Translations under genes and position numbers: made by a program | The notes under the pieces: model-generated | Seen by the model: the letters and a program-made list of their open reading frames with translations, nothing else | Database searches by the model: none | What the model was told of the DNA's origin: nothing | From: Candidatus Hodarchaeota archaeon | Lineage (GTDB): Archaea > Asgardarchaeota > Heimdallarchaeia > Hodarchaeales > Hodarchaeaceae | Length of the DNA stretch: 64,000 nt | NCBI GenBank assembly: GCA_016840285.1 | Contig: JAEOSR010000043.1 | Location: 1-64,000 of the forward strand | Reading direction: 5' to 3' | Part shown: positions 25,961-35,001 of the stretch, piece after piece | Numbering within the stretch: the first letter of the stretch is position 1 | How the letters are laid out: each line of letters starts with the position of its first letter

Positions 25961-27010
25961 ATGCGAGTAGATCCAAACTGGGCTTTGTTTGTTGAAGGTA
26001 AGAGTGTTAAATGGTCATTTGGGAATCCAGATGATGAATTTCTCACTTTTGTTACCAATTTTCTTACAGCACTTGCCCAAATCGGTGAAGAATTATTTGG
26101 TCAGCACGGTATTGCTCAAATTAATTTTGATGTGAAAAGTCGTGCCGGTTTTCGTTCATCTGAAGTATTTGTTGTTTCGCTAGAGAATAAATTCTTCTTA
26201 ATTATGAGTGATCCTAGTACAACTATGAAGTTAATTGATGCGCATGGTGGGATTGCTCATGAAGTCCAAGAGATTATGAGTGCTGTGTTAGTTGGCCAAG
26301 CTGCCATGCTATATGCTCAATGTATCACAGAAATCGAAGATGATGAGACCCGAGAGTATCTTGAATCAATTTGGCAAAACATCATCCTAGATATCTCTGA
26401 AGAGTATAGCGAAAAAGTTGGCAAGATTGTTGGGAAGAGTGGCAGTAACTTCTCTATGCTTTCTTTTGCTGATCTATTATTTCTGCATTACTATCTTCGA
26501 AAACAACCTGAACTTACTCGTCCTCTCTCCCCTAAAGGATGGGGGCTTGTTTCTCATATGTCTGGGGGAGAGATTCCTCTCGATTTTCACGTAGAGAAAG
26601 ATCCTGTTGTTTTAGCTGGTTATTTAGCAATAATTATCTCCTTTTTAATGACTCTGTTTGATTCAAAACCAAAGAGCTTAGTTTTCGGGACTAATTTTAT
26701 TCAGAGTTTGTCTTTTGTCCATGGTGAGGATTACTTTCTATCAATAGATGCACCTTTTATTGAGTTAGCAATGAATTCGGATTTCTATGACGGTTTTTTT
26801 AACATGAAAGATACAGTACTTCAAGATTTAGGAGAGTCTCTTAAAAAGAGGATTACTGAAGAAATATTAATTTCACAAACTCACGAATTGGAATCCCTGG
26901 ATACTAAAACCTTGTTAAACAACTATGTTCTAAGATCAAAAACCATACTAATTCCTAAAGAGGGAATCCCAAAGCGAAAATTTCTTGCGCGAATTCTTGG
27001 ACGAATCTAG
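25961..27010 (+). CDS. Protein with two tandem longin/roadblock-like units (copy 1)
   Basis: 349 residues, not a named family to me. Two halves show the same order of elements. The first is a strand (NWALFVEG), long helix (DDEFLTFVTNFLTALAQIGE), strand (GIAQINFDV) and strand pair (SEVFVVSLENKFFLIMSD). The second is GWGLVSHMSGGEIPL, a helix (VVLAGYLAIIISFLMTLFD), KSLVFGTNFIQSLSF and EDYFLSID. This β-α-β layout resembles longin/roadblock folds that regulate small GTPases in Asgard archaea and eukaryotes. The assignment is by eye only. A paralogue follows 47 bases later. GAGG lies five bases before the ATG. Confidence 0.6.
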   Translation: MRVDPNWALFVEGKSVKWSFGNPDDEFLTFVTNFLTALAQIGEELFGQHGIAQINFDVKSRAGFRSSEVFVVSLENKFFLIMSDPSTTMKLIDAHGGIAHEVQEIMSAVLVGQAAMLYAQCITEIEDDETREYLESIWQNIILDISEEYSEKVGKIVGKSGSNFSMLSFADLLFLHYYLRKQPELTRPLSPKGWGLVSHMSGGEIPLDFHVEKDPVVLAGYLAIIISFLMTLFDSKPKSLVFGTNFIQSLSFVHGEDYFLSIDAPFIELAMNSDFYDGFFNMKDTVLQDLGESLKKRITEEILISQTHELESLDTKTLLNNYVLRSKTILIPKEGIPKRKFLARILGRI

Positions 27011-27057
27011 CTTCCAATCAGGATCACCTGTACTCATTAAACCAAGGAAGACTAGTA

Positions 27058-28092
27058 ATGAGAGTGGATGAAAATTGGGCAATGTTTGTAAATCTGGATT
27101 CGGAAGTCGAATGGGCATGGGGTAATCCTGATGAAGAGTTTTTGCAATTCACTGTTAATTTCCTACAAGGCCTTGGTAATATAGGGTCAGAAATTTTTGG
27201 AGAGAACTCTGTCGCGTCCATTGAATTTGAGCATAGATGATTTAAGGTTTCAGAAGTATTTATTGTTTCTTTACAGAATAAATTCTTCTTTATCTGTTCT
27301 GATCCTGCAATCACACTGAAGCTAATCTCCGCAACGGAAGGGTTACCTAAAGCAATGGAAGAACATATTGCTGCCGTTTTGGTGGGACAAGCTTCTATTT
27401 TATTTGCTGATAGTATTTCTAATACTAAAAATGAGCAGGAGATGGAGATTATTGAAAAAAGTTATCAAGCAATCATCTTAAGTATCAATCCCGCTCTTCG
27501 CGAGAACATTTCCACAATTTGTAGCAAAGCGAGTTCTAATTTTTCAATGCTCTCATTTAATGAGTTAATATCCTTTCATTATTATATTCGTAGACATGAA
27601 ACTCTTACAGATCAACCTACAGGTTTAGCTTTGATTTCACATCTCTCAGGTGGAGACTTACCGTTCTCTTGGAATGTAGAAAGAGATGTCGTCCTTGCTG
27701 GTTATCTTGCAGTAATTTTTAATTTCATTAAGACTTTATTTGGAGGTTCCGCCCGACGATTAATCTTTGGTGCTCTGGAACTGCGGAAATTAGATTTCAT
27801 TTACGGAGAGGAATACTTTTTGGCGACAGATTCTTCATTTGCTTTTCTCTGTAAAGATCCCAGTTTTTTACCATCTTTCCTATCAGTGCCCTTCGAAGTT
27901 CTGAGAGATTTAGGAGCCAATCTAAAGCGATATATTATCAGTGAAACGTTAGAACATGCAACAACTATGTTAGAGGAATTGAGTCTTAGATCAATCCTTG
28001 AAGCATACCAAAGTCTCTCAACAGATCCTTATTTATCATTTAATGATCAGATACGTAAAATCCTTCAAGAAATTAGCACTGATAATCAATAA
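27058..28092 (+). pseudogene. Longin/roadblock-like paralogue (copy 2) with in-frame TGA
   Basis: Tandem copy of the preceding gene, about half identical by eye (start MRVDENWAMFVN against MRVDPNWALFVE). Residue 61 is a TGA stop at 27238-27240, exactly where copy 1 has glycine in AGFRSSEVF. The frame then continues without another stop for 284 codons (FKVSEVFIVSLQNKFFF...) and keeps the whole second domain. A single GGA to TGA change explains it. Other genes here end in TGA, so TGA is a stop in this genome. Either the gene broke recently, or a base error is present, or the part from ATG 27355 is still translated. Confidence 0.7.
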
Positions 28093-28330
28093 GTTTTGTT
28101 AACTTCTATTTTGGTGTTAATCTTCAGTTTTTATCTTTTATCATTAGAATAAATAGAAAGAAAGAGAGTTTCAAAGTTTTACAATTAAGAAAATAATCTC
28201 TTGAAAGCAATTAATATTTGTATTTTGAATTTCAGTTTACCAAAAAAAATTGCCTAGTTCTATTTGTTTTTATAGGTAGTTAGAACATGGGCTGTATGAT
28301 GTTGGATTCACATAAATAAATCATAATAGG

Positions 28331-29368
28331 ATGATTCATGTGCAATCAAAGGTTTATTTAGGAAAACAAATTAAAAAAATACCTAAGCTAATTGAAGCTT
28401 TAGGAATTTATGTGTTATGTGCTGCAATTAGTTATTTAATTCTCATTTTTTTGTTAGGCCACTTTAGCATTCCTGTTTTCATAGATGATTTTAATCGATC
28501 AATCATGTTCCTGACAGCTATTCTAGCAGTAATTTATTATAAAGAAGACCTCAAAGAGGTTCTGATGATCTGTTTTGCAGGCCCCTTCGGTACGTATATA
28601 TTAGCTATTATTCCAGCTCTCTTTATTTGGTCAAGAAGTCCATCTGAGCAAGTATGGACCGAGGTTATGACATTTTTCACCTTTTCTAGTTTTTATATTG
28701 TCTATGCAGGATTCGTTGGTGTTTCAATTTACATGATAGCAGTATGGATATCAGGATTCTTATCCTCTCATTCTCCTACTCATTCTTCGAATTCAAAGAA
28801 AAGTGTGTTTTCTGTTATCGATAAAAGGGCAGAGATTAACGATATCATAAGTAAAAAAGAAGATTCTAACACTAAACCGCACACGAAAAATCAAGTCATT
28901 GGATTTCTTATTTCTGTGATAATTCTTCTGAATTTGACAATTTTACTTTTTATTCTTCCATTCTATAATTACTCATTTGACTTACACTTAACAATTTGGG
29001 ATCTGGGTTTAATTCCTGTACTCCTTGTTGGTTTTGTGATAATCGATCTTATATCCATTATACTAGTTATTGCTATTTGGCATTTTAATCCCCCCCTTAT
29101 GCAAAAATATCCTTCTTCGATGATTGGTATACAATCAAAACTTGCAGCAATCAGTATCTTCTTTGCGTCAATATTTTTTCCGAACCCATCAAGTATTCGA
29201 GTGGGAACATTTGTTGTTGAAAATAGTATTGGAATCGAAATATTAACTTATGCGATTCTCTTAATAATTATTTTTACTCCAGCTATATGTGAATATCTAC
29301 AACCACTAAAGACTTTAAGTTACAAACCAAAAGTAAACACTTCAAGTAATCTCAATAGTGGTTTTTAA
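28331..29368 (+). CDS. Polytopic membrane protein, unknown
   Basis: 345 residues with about eight transmembrane helices, four before and four after a polar cytoplasm-sized loop (about 155-190, SSHSPTHSSNSKK ... TKNQ). No transporter signature, ATPase motif or enzymatic residues are apparent. The C-terminus is polar. The gene is preceded by 238 bases without features. It does not seem to share a transcript with its neighbours: upstream is the broken longin-like copy, and downstream is a convergent hydrolase remnant. Confidence 0.6.
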   Translation: MIHVQSKVYLGKQIKKIPKLIEALGIYVLCAAISYLILIFLLGHFSIPVFIDDFNRSIMFLTAILAVIYYKEDLKEVLMICFAGPFGTYILAIIPALFIWSRSPSEQVWTEVMTFFTFSSFYIVYAGFVGVSIYMIAVWISGFLSSHSPTHSSNSKKSVFSVIDKRAEINDIISKKEDSNTKPHTKNQVIGFLISVIILLNLTILLFILPFYNYSFDLHLTIWDLGLIPVLLVGFVIIDLISIILVIAIWHFNPPLMQKYPSSMIGIQSKLAAISIFFASIFFPNPSSIRVGTFVVENSIGIEILTYAILLIIIFTPAICEYLQPLKTLSYKPKVNTSSNLNSGF

Positions 29369-29403
29369 TAATATCCCAATCTTTGTTCTCCTCGATTAAA
29401 TTA

Positions 29404-30129
29404 TTACATTTGATAAAGATCAATGCAGCTCCAAAAAAAGTTCGACGATTCACGGAATATGATATGCCTTGCTACATCAACGGACATTAATGGGCTTCCC
29501 TTCTCAATAAACATGAGTTTTTTCTTTTTGGAAGAAACATTCTTGAAGAGAAAATGAGCATTTTCAACGTTTAAGTTTTTTCTTGCACTCGAATGAAAAA
29601 TATAGATTGGTTGTTTCACTTTATTGAGGAGTTTTTTTGTATGTTGAATCAAACTAAAAGTCTCATTCAGAGCTGTTTGAGGAACCTTATTGTATAGTTT
29701 GATTTTTTTTCCAATTGAATGATTGTTAAAAGGTAAAAGTTTCGATGATGGATCTCCCCAGCTCGCCATACGAGATTTAGATCTGAAAAAAGTACCAAAA
29801 AGGGGGTATAACTTCGGTAAACGAATAATACCAGATAGAGTAACAATACCTAAAAGCTCAGGATGGGTAGCTGCTAATACTAGGGCAAGCGGAGCTCCTG
29901 TGATTTTTCCAACAAGAAAAGTCACTTGACAATTTAATTCTATTAGTGCTTGCTCACTAGCTTGAATCCAATCCTTATATGTGTGTTTTTTAAGGTCGTT
30001 TGGAGAAGTACCGTGTTCTGGGAGAAGAGGTGCTTTAGTTCGGAACCCCTGTTCTCGTAAGTGCTCTCCGAACTCTTAAAATTCCAAATTAGTTGATCCA
30101 AAAGAATGTAGAAATAGTACTCCAAACAT
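29404..30129 (-). pseudogene. Decayed alpha/beta hydrolase (carboxylesterase-like)
   Basis: Reading from 30129 gives FGVLFLHSFGSTNLEF, then TAA (30076-30078), and in the same frame EFGEHLREQGFRTKAPLLPE with HGTSPNDL, DWIQASEQAL and VTFLVGKITGAPLALVLAA. This is the backbone of an Est30-type carboxylesterase. The catalytic residues are gone. The nucleophile motif GxSxG reads GKITG, the acid strand reads IFHSSARKNLNV without the usual aspartate, and the final SGH region reads KGSPLM. An in-frame stop plus loss of the whole triad means a pseudogene. A truncated non-catalytic protein from 29925 is a weaker alternative. Confidence 0.75.
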
Positions 30130-30274
30130 TGAGAACACTCGATTGAGATTAGTACAAAGCTTTTATTTTCTTGATATTTATTTTTAAAGGGTGGTTCCAT
30201 AGTCTTAAATTTTTAGATATGACGAGATCATTGTGAGTAATCCTAGTGATAGTTTTTTGATAGAAATGGTGATT

Positions 30275-30311
30275 CACTTAAATTAAGTGTACACCAAAAG
30301 CTTTATGAATA
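30275..30311 (+). promoter_or_regulatory. Promoter with upstream inverted repeat
   Basis: CACTTAA-A-TTAAGTG (30275-30289) is a perfect 7-bp inverted repeat. It ends four bases before an archaeal BRE/TATA-like region CCAAAAGCTTTATGAAT (30293-30309). Transcription would begin near 30330, giving a short leader with AAGGAGG ahead of the ATG at 30371. A repeat upstream of TATA suits an activator. Confidence 0.5.
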
Positions 30312-30370
30312 TCTTTTTTGTATTAAACAGTATGTAAGATAAGGAGAAAAAAATAAGGAGGACGTATAAT

Positions 30371-30619
30371 ATGTCAGAGAAAATTGGAAACATCGAGAAT
30401 TTCTATTCCAAAATAAGTGTTGCTGTCGTTGATATTACTTCTGGATCTATGACTAAGGGTGATAAGATAGCAATTAAAGGTTCTACCACCGATCTTGAGA
30501 TGACTATAGAATCCATGCAAATTGATCGCGCAGATATAGATTCAGCTGATGCTGGCCAGAAAGTCGGTCTTAAAGTTCCGGAACGAGTAAGGCCAGGAGA
30601 CGAAGTCTTCAAAATTTAG
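30371..30619 (+). CDS. Stand-alone EF-Tu/IF2 domain-II-like protein
   Basis: 82 residues that match the β-barrel domain II of translational GTPases: KISVAVVDITSGSMTKGDKI, then IAIKG, MTIESMQIDR and ADAGQKVGLKVPERVRPGDEVFK. The GTPase domain is absent, and the strong GGAGG plus complete barrel show it is a whole small gene, not a fragment. Such mini-proteins are found in many archaea as elongation-factor-like proteins without a settled function; RNA or ribosome binding is the natural guess. The strong promoter suggests high expression. Confidence 0.85.
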   Translation: MSEKIGNIENFYSKISVAVVDITSGSMTKGDKIAIKGSTTDLEMTIESMQIDRADIDSADAGQKVGLKVPERVRPGDEVFKI

Positions 30620-30642
30620 AGTTTAAATCCGTATGGACCCTA

Positions 30643-32133
30643 TTAAGCGAAGTTAATAATTTTTGCACAAAAACCTGTTATTTCTCTTTTTATCTTATTG
30701 GATATTCCGTACAAATCGAAAATTATCTCATCAATTCTTTCAGCTTCAGGGATAAATTCATATTTCGGATTATTCATAAGTGATTTCACTATATTCTTCA
30801 CAATATCTATAACTTCTTTCTTTTGGTCTATAGAAGGCATAATGAAGGGAATCTCTTTGAGAAAGCTTGTAGCAATTATATTTGAGCGATGGATTACTTT
30901 TCTAGCTAGATATTGAACCAATTTACTGTTTAAAAATCCTAAAAAATAATACAAATCCTCTTCGTCGTCAAAAAAAAAGTTCGCATTTACTCCAAATAAG
31001 TTACCTGGAGGCATATAGGCAGCTGAAAACTTTCTGCCAACACTGCTACAGGTGATTCCCTCTTTAAAATAGAATTGTTCGTTCCTAACAAGAAAATTCT
31101 TAGGATCAGCCTTAGCATTTTTTTGATAGTTTTTTTCTATGAAATAAGGCGTTCTATAGTAATAAGGAGTGCGGTGACCAGATTTATAAAATCCAACCCA
31201 GGAATCAGTATCAGATTCTACTTCCAGAGCGGGACGTAAATATTTTTCATCATTCCCTGTCGAAATACCAGTACCACCCTTAGCAATATCTCCGAATCTT
31301 GCAGGTGGATTCTGAATCATTCGAATAATTGATAATGGAACTCCTACAAAGAATTTCATATCTGGCATTTTACGATATTCGATTTGTGGGACATAATAAA
31401 CGTTATTTGGGTTTTCATATTCTTCCTCACTAGCTAAACGGTCAATAAGGCGCATTAAGTGTTTTTTATCTTCATTGTTTCCCAGAACCTCTGTTTGTAT
31501 CTTTTTTTTCAGCAAAATAATAGTTGTCCGAACATCAGCGTGACTTCCATGAAACAACCGCCATGGGGCTAGTTTAATTTCTAAGATATAGGAATTATTT
31601 AAAATGAACTCTCGAAATCGCTGATAGTATCGATTTGTGAAAAAGGCGTCTTCAACAATGAAACAAAGAATTCCTCCGCTTATTAAATGTTGAATAGCGT
31701 TTACAACAAAAAGAGAATAAAGATTGTACAATCCAACAAAAGAATATCTTCTCTCTAGTTCTTTACGGTGACTTTGTATATAGATGCTTTTTCGACGACT
31801 TTTATAAGGTGGATTCCCAATGATAATATCTTTTAGCGGATAATCTTCAAGAAGCGTATCGGTACATTTACATTGAATACCTAATTCCAATAAACTCTGA
31901 ACTTTTTCATTATTAATATCGTGAGCAGTAATTTGAGAGGTATTAACCTGTCGATCAATAAGTGCTTGAATAAATATACCATCCCCAGCACTAGGGTCAA
32001 GAATTTTTGATTTAGCTGTTATAAAAGGGAGTACCAAGTCCACCATATGAAGTGCTGTATTATATGGAGTCTTATAGACTCCTTTTTGTCTTTCTATAGA
32101 TAAGATCTTACTTTCTTTAGGTATTTTTTGCAC
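30643..32133 (-). CDS. Adenine-specific DNA methyltransferase, TaqI-like
   Basis: 496-residue N6-adenine methyltransferase. VYKTPYNTALHMVDLVLPF is the family start. Motif I is LDPSAGDGIF (46-52), and the catalytic motif IV is IIIGNPPY (107-110). The target-recognition region begins near GDIAKGGTGISTGNDEKYLRP, a hallmark of the TaqI-type C-terminal domain. It lies ten bases after a larger methyltransferase on the same strand, so the pair forms one operon. No separate endonuclease gene is recognisable; it could be a solitary modification enzyme, one of two methylases for an asymmetric site, or part of a split system. Confidence 0.88.
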   Translation of the reverse strand: MQKIPKESKILSIERQKGVYKTPYNTALHMVDLVLPFITAKSKILDPSAGDGIFIQALIDRQVNTSQITAHDINNEKVQSLLELGIQCKCTDTLLEDYPLKDIIIGNPPYKSRRKSIYIQSHRKELERRYSFVGLYNLYSLFVVNAIQHLISGGILCFIVEDAFFTNRYYQRFREFILNNSYILEIKLAPWRLFHGSHADVRTTIILLKKKIQTEVLGNNEDKKHLMRLIDRLASEEEYENPNNVYYVPQIEYRKMPDMKFFVGVPLSIIRMIQNPPARFGDIAKGGTGISTGNDEKYLRPALEVESDTDSWVGFYKSGHRTPYYYRTPYFIEKNYQKNAKADPKNFLVRNEQFYFKEGITCSSVGRKFSAAYMPPGNLFGVNANFFFDDEEDLYYFLGFLNSKLVQYLARKVIHRSNIIATSFLKEIPFIMPSIDQKKEVIDIVKNIVKSLMNNPKYEFIPEAERIDEIIFDLYGISNKIKREITGFCAKIINFA

Positions 32134-32143
32134 TTCCCATCTA

Positions 32144-34666
32144 TCATATCGAAGGATTAATTATTTCAGTCCTAAGAGTTTCTATCTTGGTTTCCATACC
32201 ATATAATCGATAAACTAACATGTCAAGTGTTTTTATCAGTCGTCGTAATTCATGAGTTCCATTATTAATTTTACATAACCCCTTTTTGCCGTATTTTAAT
32301 AGTATTTGATGATTTTTTGGAGTAAGCTTCAGGGAATCTAATATATCGCAGATGCTCTTTGTCGTCTCCGTAATTTCCTCATACAGAAGAATTTCTTCCA
32401 TAGTTTGAGGTATTTTTAGAGGAATCTCAGAAATAGTTTTGGGATAAAGTTCTATTTTTTGAGCATCTAACTTTTTTGCTACAACATAAAGGTAAAATTC
32501 AATTAGTTCTGAGTTTAAAACTCCTAGAATGAAGTAAATGTTTGGAAACTTTGATTCTTTAGGGATGAGTGAAGTACAATCGATTGAACTATATCGTTGA
32601 TTTCTATCAATGGCAAATCTGGGAACACGAGATCGATAGGGACAAATAATTTTAATTTTTGCATTAAAAATTCGGGAATTGCGAACTTGAGCAATTTCAT
32701 ACCATTTTGCCAGGTTTTTTTTAACTTCATATCGTCTTTTAAGAATTTCTTTGTATTTTTCTAAGTATTGTTTTGTAAATGGAAAATTATTAATCTTGAT
32801 GCCCCGTTTTGTAAATATAACATATTTTTTATTCCAGGTAGTCATAAAGGGTAAAATATTAGAGGTTTTTACAATTGATTTAATTATCTCTTTTTCTAGA
32901 GGATAGCGAGTGAGAGTATCCTGTTCTAAAATTTCAGCAAAATATCCTGTATTTTCTTCAATTATGTTTGGAGAAAAAATTCTGTCCTTACCTGAATGAT
33001 ACCCAGTTCCAATATCGCAAACTTGGTCTAAAGGAACGCCTTGATTTTCAATTAAATTCAATAGATCTTTTAAAGTTCTTGAAACTAGTATAAACCGATC
33101 ACCCTTCGTTTCGGCTTGAATTAACGAAAAATTCTGTAAAACCTGACTTTTTGTATGAGCCAAAGTTTCAAAACTAGTTTTTAGCTCATGTAAAACTGCG
33201 TGTGTTGATATTTTGTGATTTCTAAGGATGAAAACTGGGACTTTTTTAGTAGATTTGTGATTTTTAGTCATAAAAAGAATTACAGAATTAATTCCCTTAG
33301 GGAATATCTTAAATTCACGAAAATCTATGATAGTGTCAATGCATTTAGATTCAAAGAGTTGGGATCTTAATTTACGGGCGTACCTTGCTTCTAAGAAATA
33401 TCTAGCTACTATTAAGACACAGCTACCGTTTGGAGCTAGAAGTTGATTCGCCCTCAAGATAAAGTAGTAATAGTAATCATTCAATCCTGTATAGATCCTA
33501 GGATAGAGATGCTTCAAAATACGTTTTGTTTTTTCACTTATGAATCGATACCCGATATAGGGAGGATTTCCGATAACTAAATCAAAACCAGGGATTTCAG
33601 GGTTCCTGAATACTTTTGGAAATTCAATAAACCAGTGAAAAATCTTTTGATTCTCATGAAATGTTTGTGTATTAATTATTTCATCTTTAATACCGTGAAA
33701 TAATAATTGATTGAAGTCATTATTACCAATAATTTTACTATTTCTTGGATTTGTGGTAAATCCTACCAGAGTATTCCCAGTTTTTAAGTTAATATTGGTA
33801 ATTATTTCGAGTATATCATTAATTTGTATAGAGGGATTTTCTCTGAGTATTCGTAAAATTAAGCGAATTTTACACACAACAAGAGCGTTCCCATCAATAT
33901 CTACACCATAAAGGTTATCATTCAAAATTTTTTTCAAATATGAGGTTGAATTTTCTTCAAATGGAAAAAGGTAATGATGTAACTCCATTAAGAAATCAAA
34001 AGCGGCTAGGTAAAAAGTACCACTTCCAACAGAGATATCTAAAACTTGAATCTGTGAAATGTATTTTTTTAGTTGTTCTATTTTAATGTCTTCAACGGAT
34101 GAGAGATTTTTGAGCGAAAAGTTTGTAATATTGATTATTTGAGCTAGATGGCGTTGGAAACATGATTGAACCATCCAATAGGCAAAAAAATATGGTGTAT
34201 AAACAACACCTGGATTATTTAGGTTTTCTGAATAAAAAATTAATTCAAAAATATCTGGTGCAACTGTATTATTGTCTGTTTGCGATTTCAGATTAAGGTC
34301 CCATGAAAAAGCTTTTATAAAATTTTGTAGCCTATTATTCATGCAATTTCTTTTCTTATTTTCTAAAGAATCAATTATCTTAAGATCTAATGGAAAGAAA
34401 ATATCAGCAATTTCACTAAAATGTGATAATTTCCAAATATCAGATATTATATCCGTTTGAGTAATATGTCGCTCTCTTGAACCTGAGAGGGATTTATATT
34501 CTAAATTTCTAAGATAAAAAGCCAAAAAGATCGTTCTTTTCATCAAATCTCTACAGAAAAGATTTATTAGGTCCTTATTTTCATTTTGGCCTGAAAAAAG
34601 GCTCTGCAAATCTAGTAAAGTTGTTTTGTAAAGATCCATGAAAGAATTCAAATACAAATTCCTCAT
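32144..34666 (-). CDS. Large Eco57I-like adenine methyltransferase (possible type IIG)
   Basis: 840 residues. An N-terminal helical region of about 150 residues precedes GVVYTPYFFAYWMV. Motif I is VLDISVGSGTFYLAA (about 208-222), YGVDIDGNAL is the next motif, and the catalytic motif is LVIGNPPYIGYRF (NPPY 367-370). KIFPKGINSVILFM follows, and the specificity region starts at VCDIGTGYHSGKDRI. Length and layout fit type IIG enzymes that combine methylase and nuclease, but I cannot see a PD-(D/E)xK nuclease motif in the N-terminus. First gene of a two-methylase operon. Confidence 0.85.
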   Translation of the reverse strand: MRNLYLNSFMDLYKTTLLDLQSLFSGQNENKDLINLFCRDLMKRTIFLAFYLRNLEYKSLSGSRERHITQTDIISDIWKLSHFSEIADIFFPLDLKIIDSLENKKRNCMNNRLQNFIKAFSWDLNLKSQTDNNTVAPDIFELIFYSENLNNPGVVYTPYFFAYWMVQSCFQRHLAQIINITNFSLKNLSSVEDIKIEQLKKYISQIQVLDISVGSGTFYLAAFDFLMELHHYLFPFEENSTSYLKKILNDNLYGVDIDGNALVVCKIRLILRILRENPSIQINDILEIITNINLKTGNTLVGFTTNPRNSKIIGNNDFNQLLFHGIKDEIINTQTFHENQKIFHWFIEFPKVFRNPEIPGFDLVIGNPPYIGYRFISEKTKRILKHLYPRIYTGLNDYYYYFILRANQLLAPNGSCVLIVARYFLEARYARKLRSQLFESKCIDTIIDFREFKIFPKGINSVILFMTKNHKSTKKVPVFILRNHKISTHAVLHELKTSFETLAHTKSQVLQNFSLIQAETKGDRFILVSRTLKDLLNLIENQGVPLDQVCDIGTGYHSGKDRIFSPNIIEENTGYFAEILEQDTLTRYPLEKEIIKSIVKTSNILPFMTTWNKKYVIFTKRGIKINNFPFTKQYLEKYKEILKRRYEVKKNLAKWYEIAQVRNSRIFNAKIKIICPYRSRVPRFAIDRNQRYSSIDCTSLIPKESKFPNIYFILGVLNSELIEFYLYVVAKKLDAQKIELYPKTISEIPLKIPQTMEEILLYEEITETTKSICDILDSLKLTPKNHQILLKYGKKGLCKINNGTHELRRLIKTLDMLVYRLYGMETKIETLRTEIINPSI

Positions 34667-35001
34667 CGTATTAGATTTTATTTCATCAATAGGCTGGGAT
34701 TTTTGGAGAAAAGAGTACCCTATTTTTTCATTTTACAAATTAAATTTAAAATACCTTTATTAGTGATATGGATAGATTTTTATTCGGAATTATCTTTACT
34801 GAATCTGAAAAGTAGTCTGATAAAAGTCTTGTTAATACTTTGAATTATAAAATAACGAGTAAAAATGGTACAAAACCTTTATCTTAAGAGAAATTTTTTA
34901 CGTGCATCTTCGAACTTAACTTAACATCATTTATGATCTATAATAATGGAAAAACCGAAGACTGAATTCATAAAAAGACAACTAAATGATGGTAATAACA
35001 C
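34667..35001. other. Divergent intergenic region, methylase operon and receiver-PAS gene
   Basis: 335 bases, very AT-rich. On the plus strand, ACCTTTATCTTAAG around 34877-34890 may be the TATA region of the receiver-PAS gene, giving a leader of about 90 bases. A short open frame from ATG 34946 overlaps the next gene start and does not look like a protein. No repeat is seen. Confidence 0.35.

Noticed and set aside
25931..25969. Leader-peptide-like 12-codon frame before the first longin-like gene
   Set aside because: Ribosome-binding site is too close to its ATG, and the predicted TATA box puts the start of transcription near or after it.
27238..27240. TGA recoded as an amino acid genome-wide
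   Set aside because: Several intact genes here end in TGA in the expected place, and the two interrupted frames would need different residues (glycine and tryptophan).
30643..34666. BREX or DISARM methylase core
   Set aside because: No BrxC/PglZ/BrxL or DrmABC-like genes are adjacent, and the protein sizes do not fit PglX.
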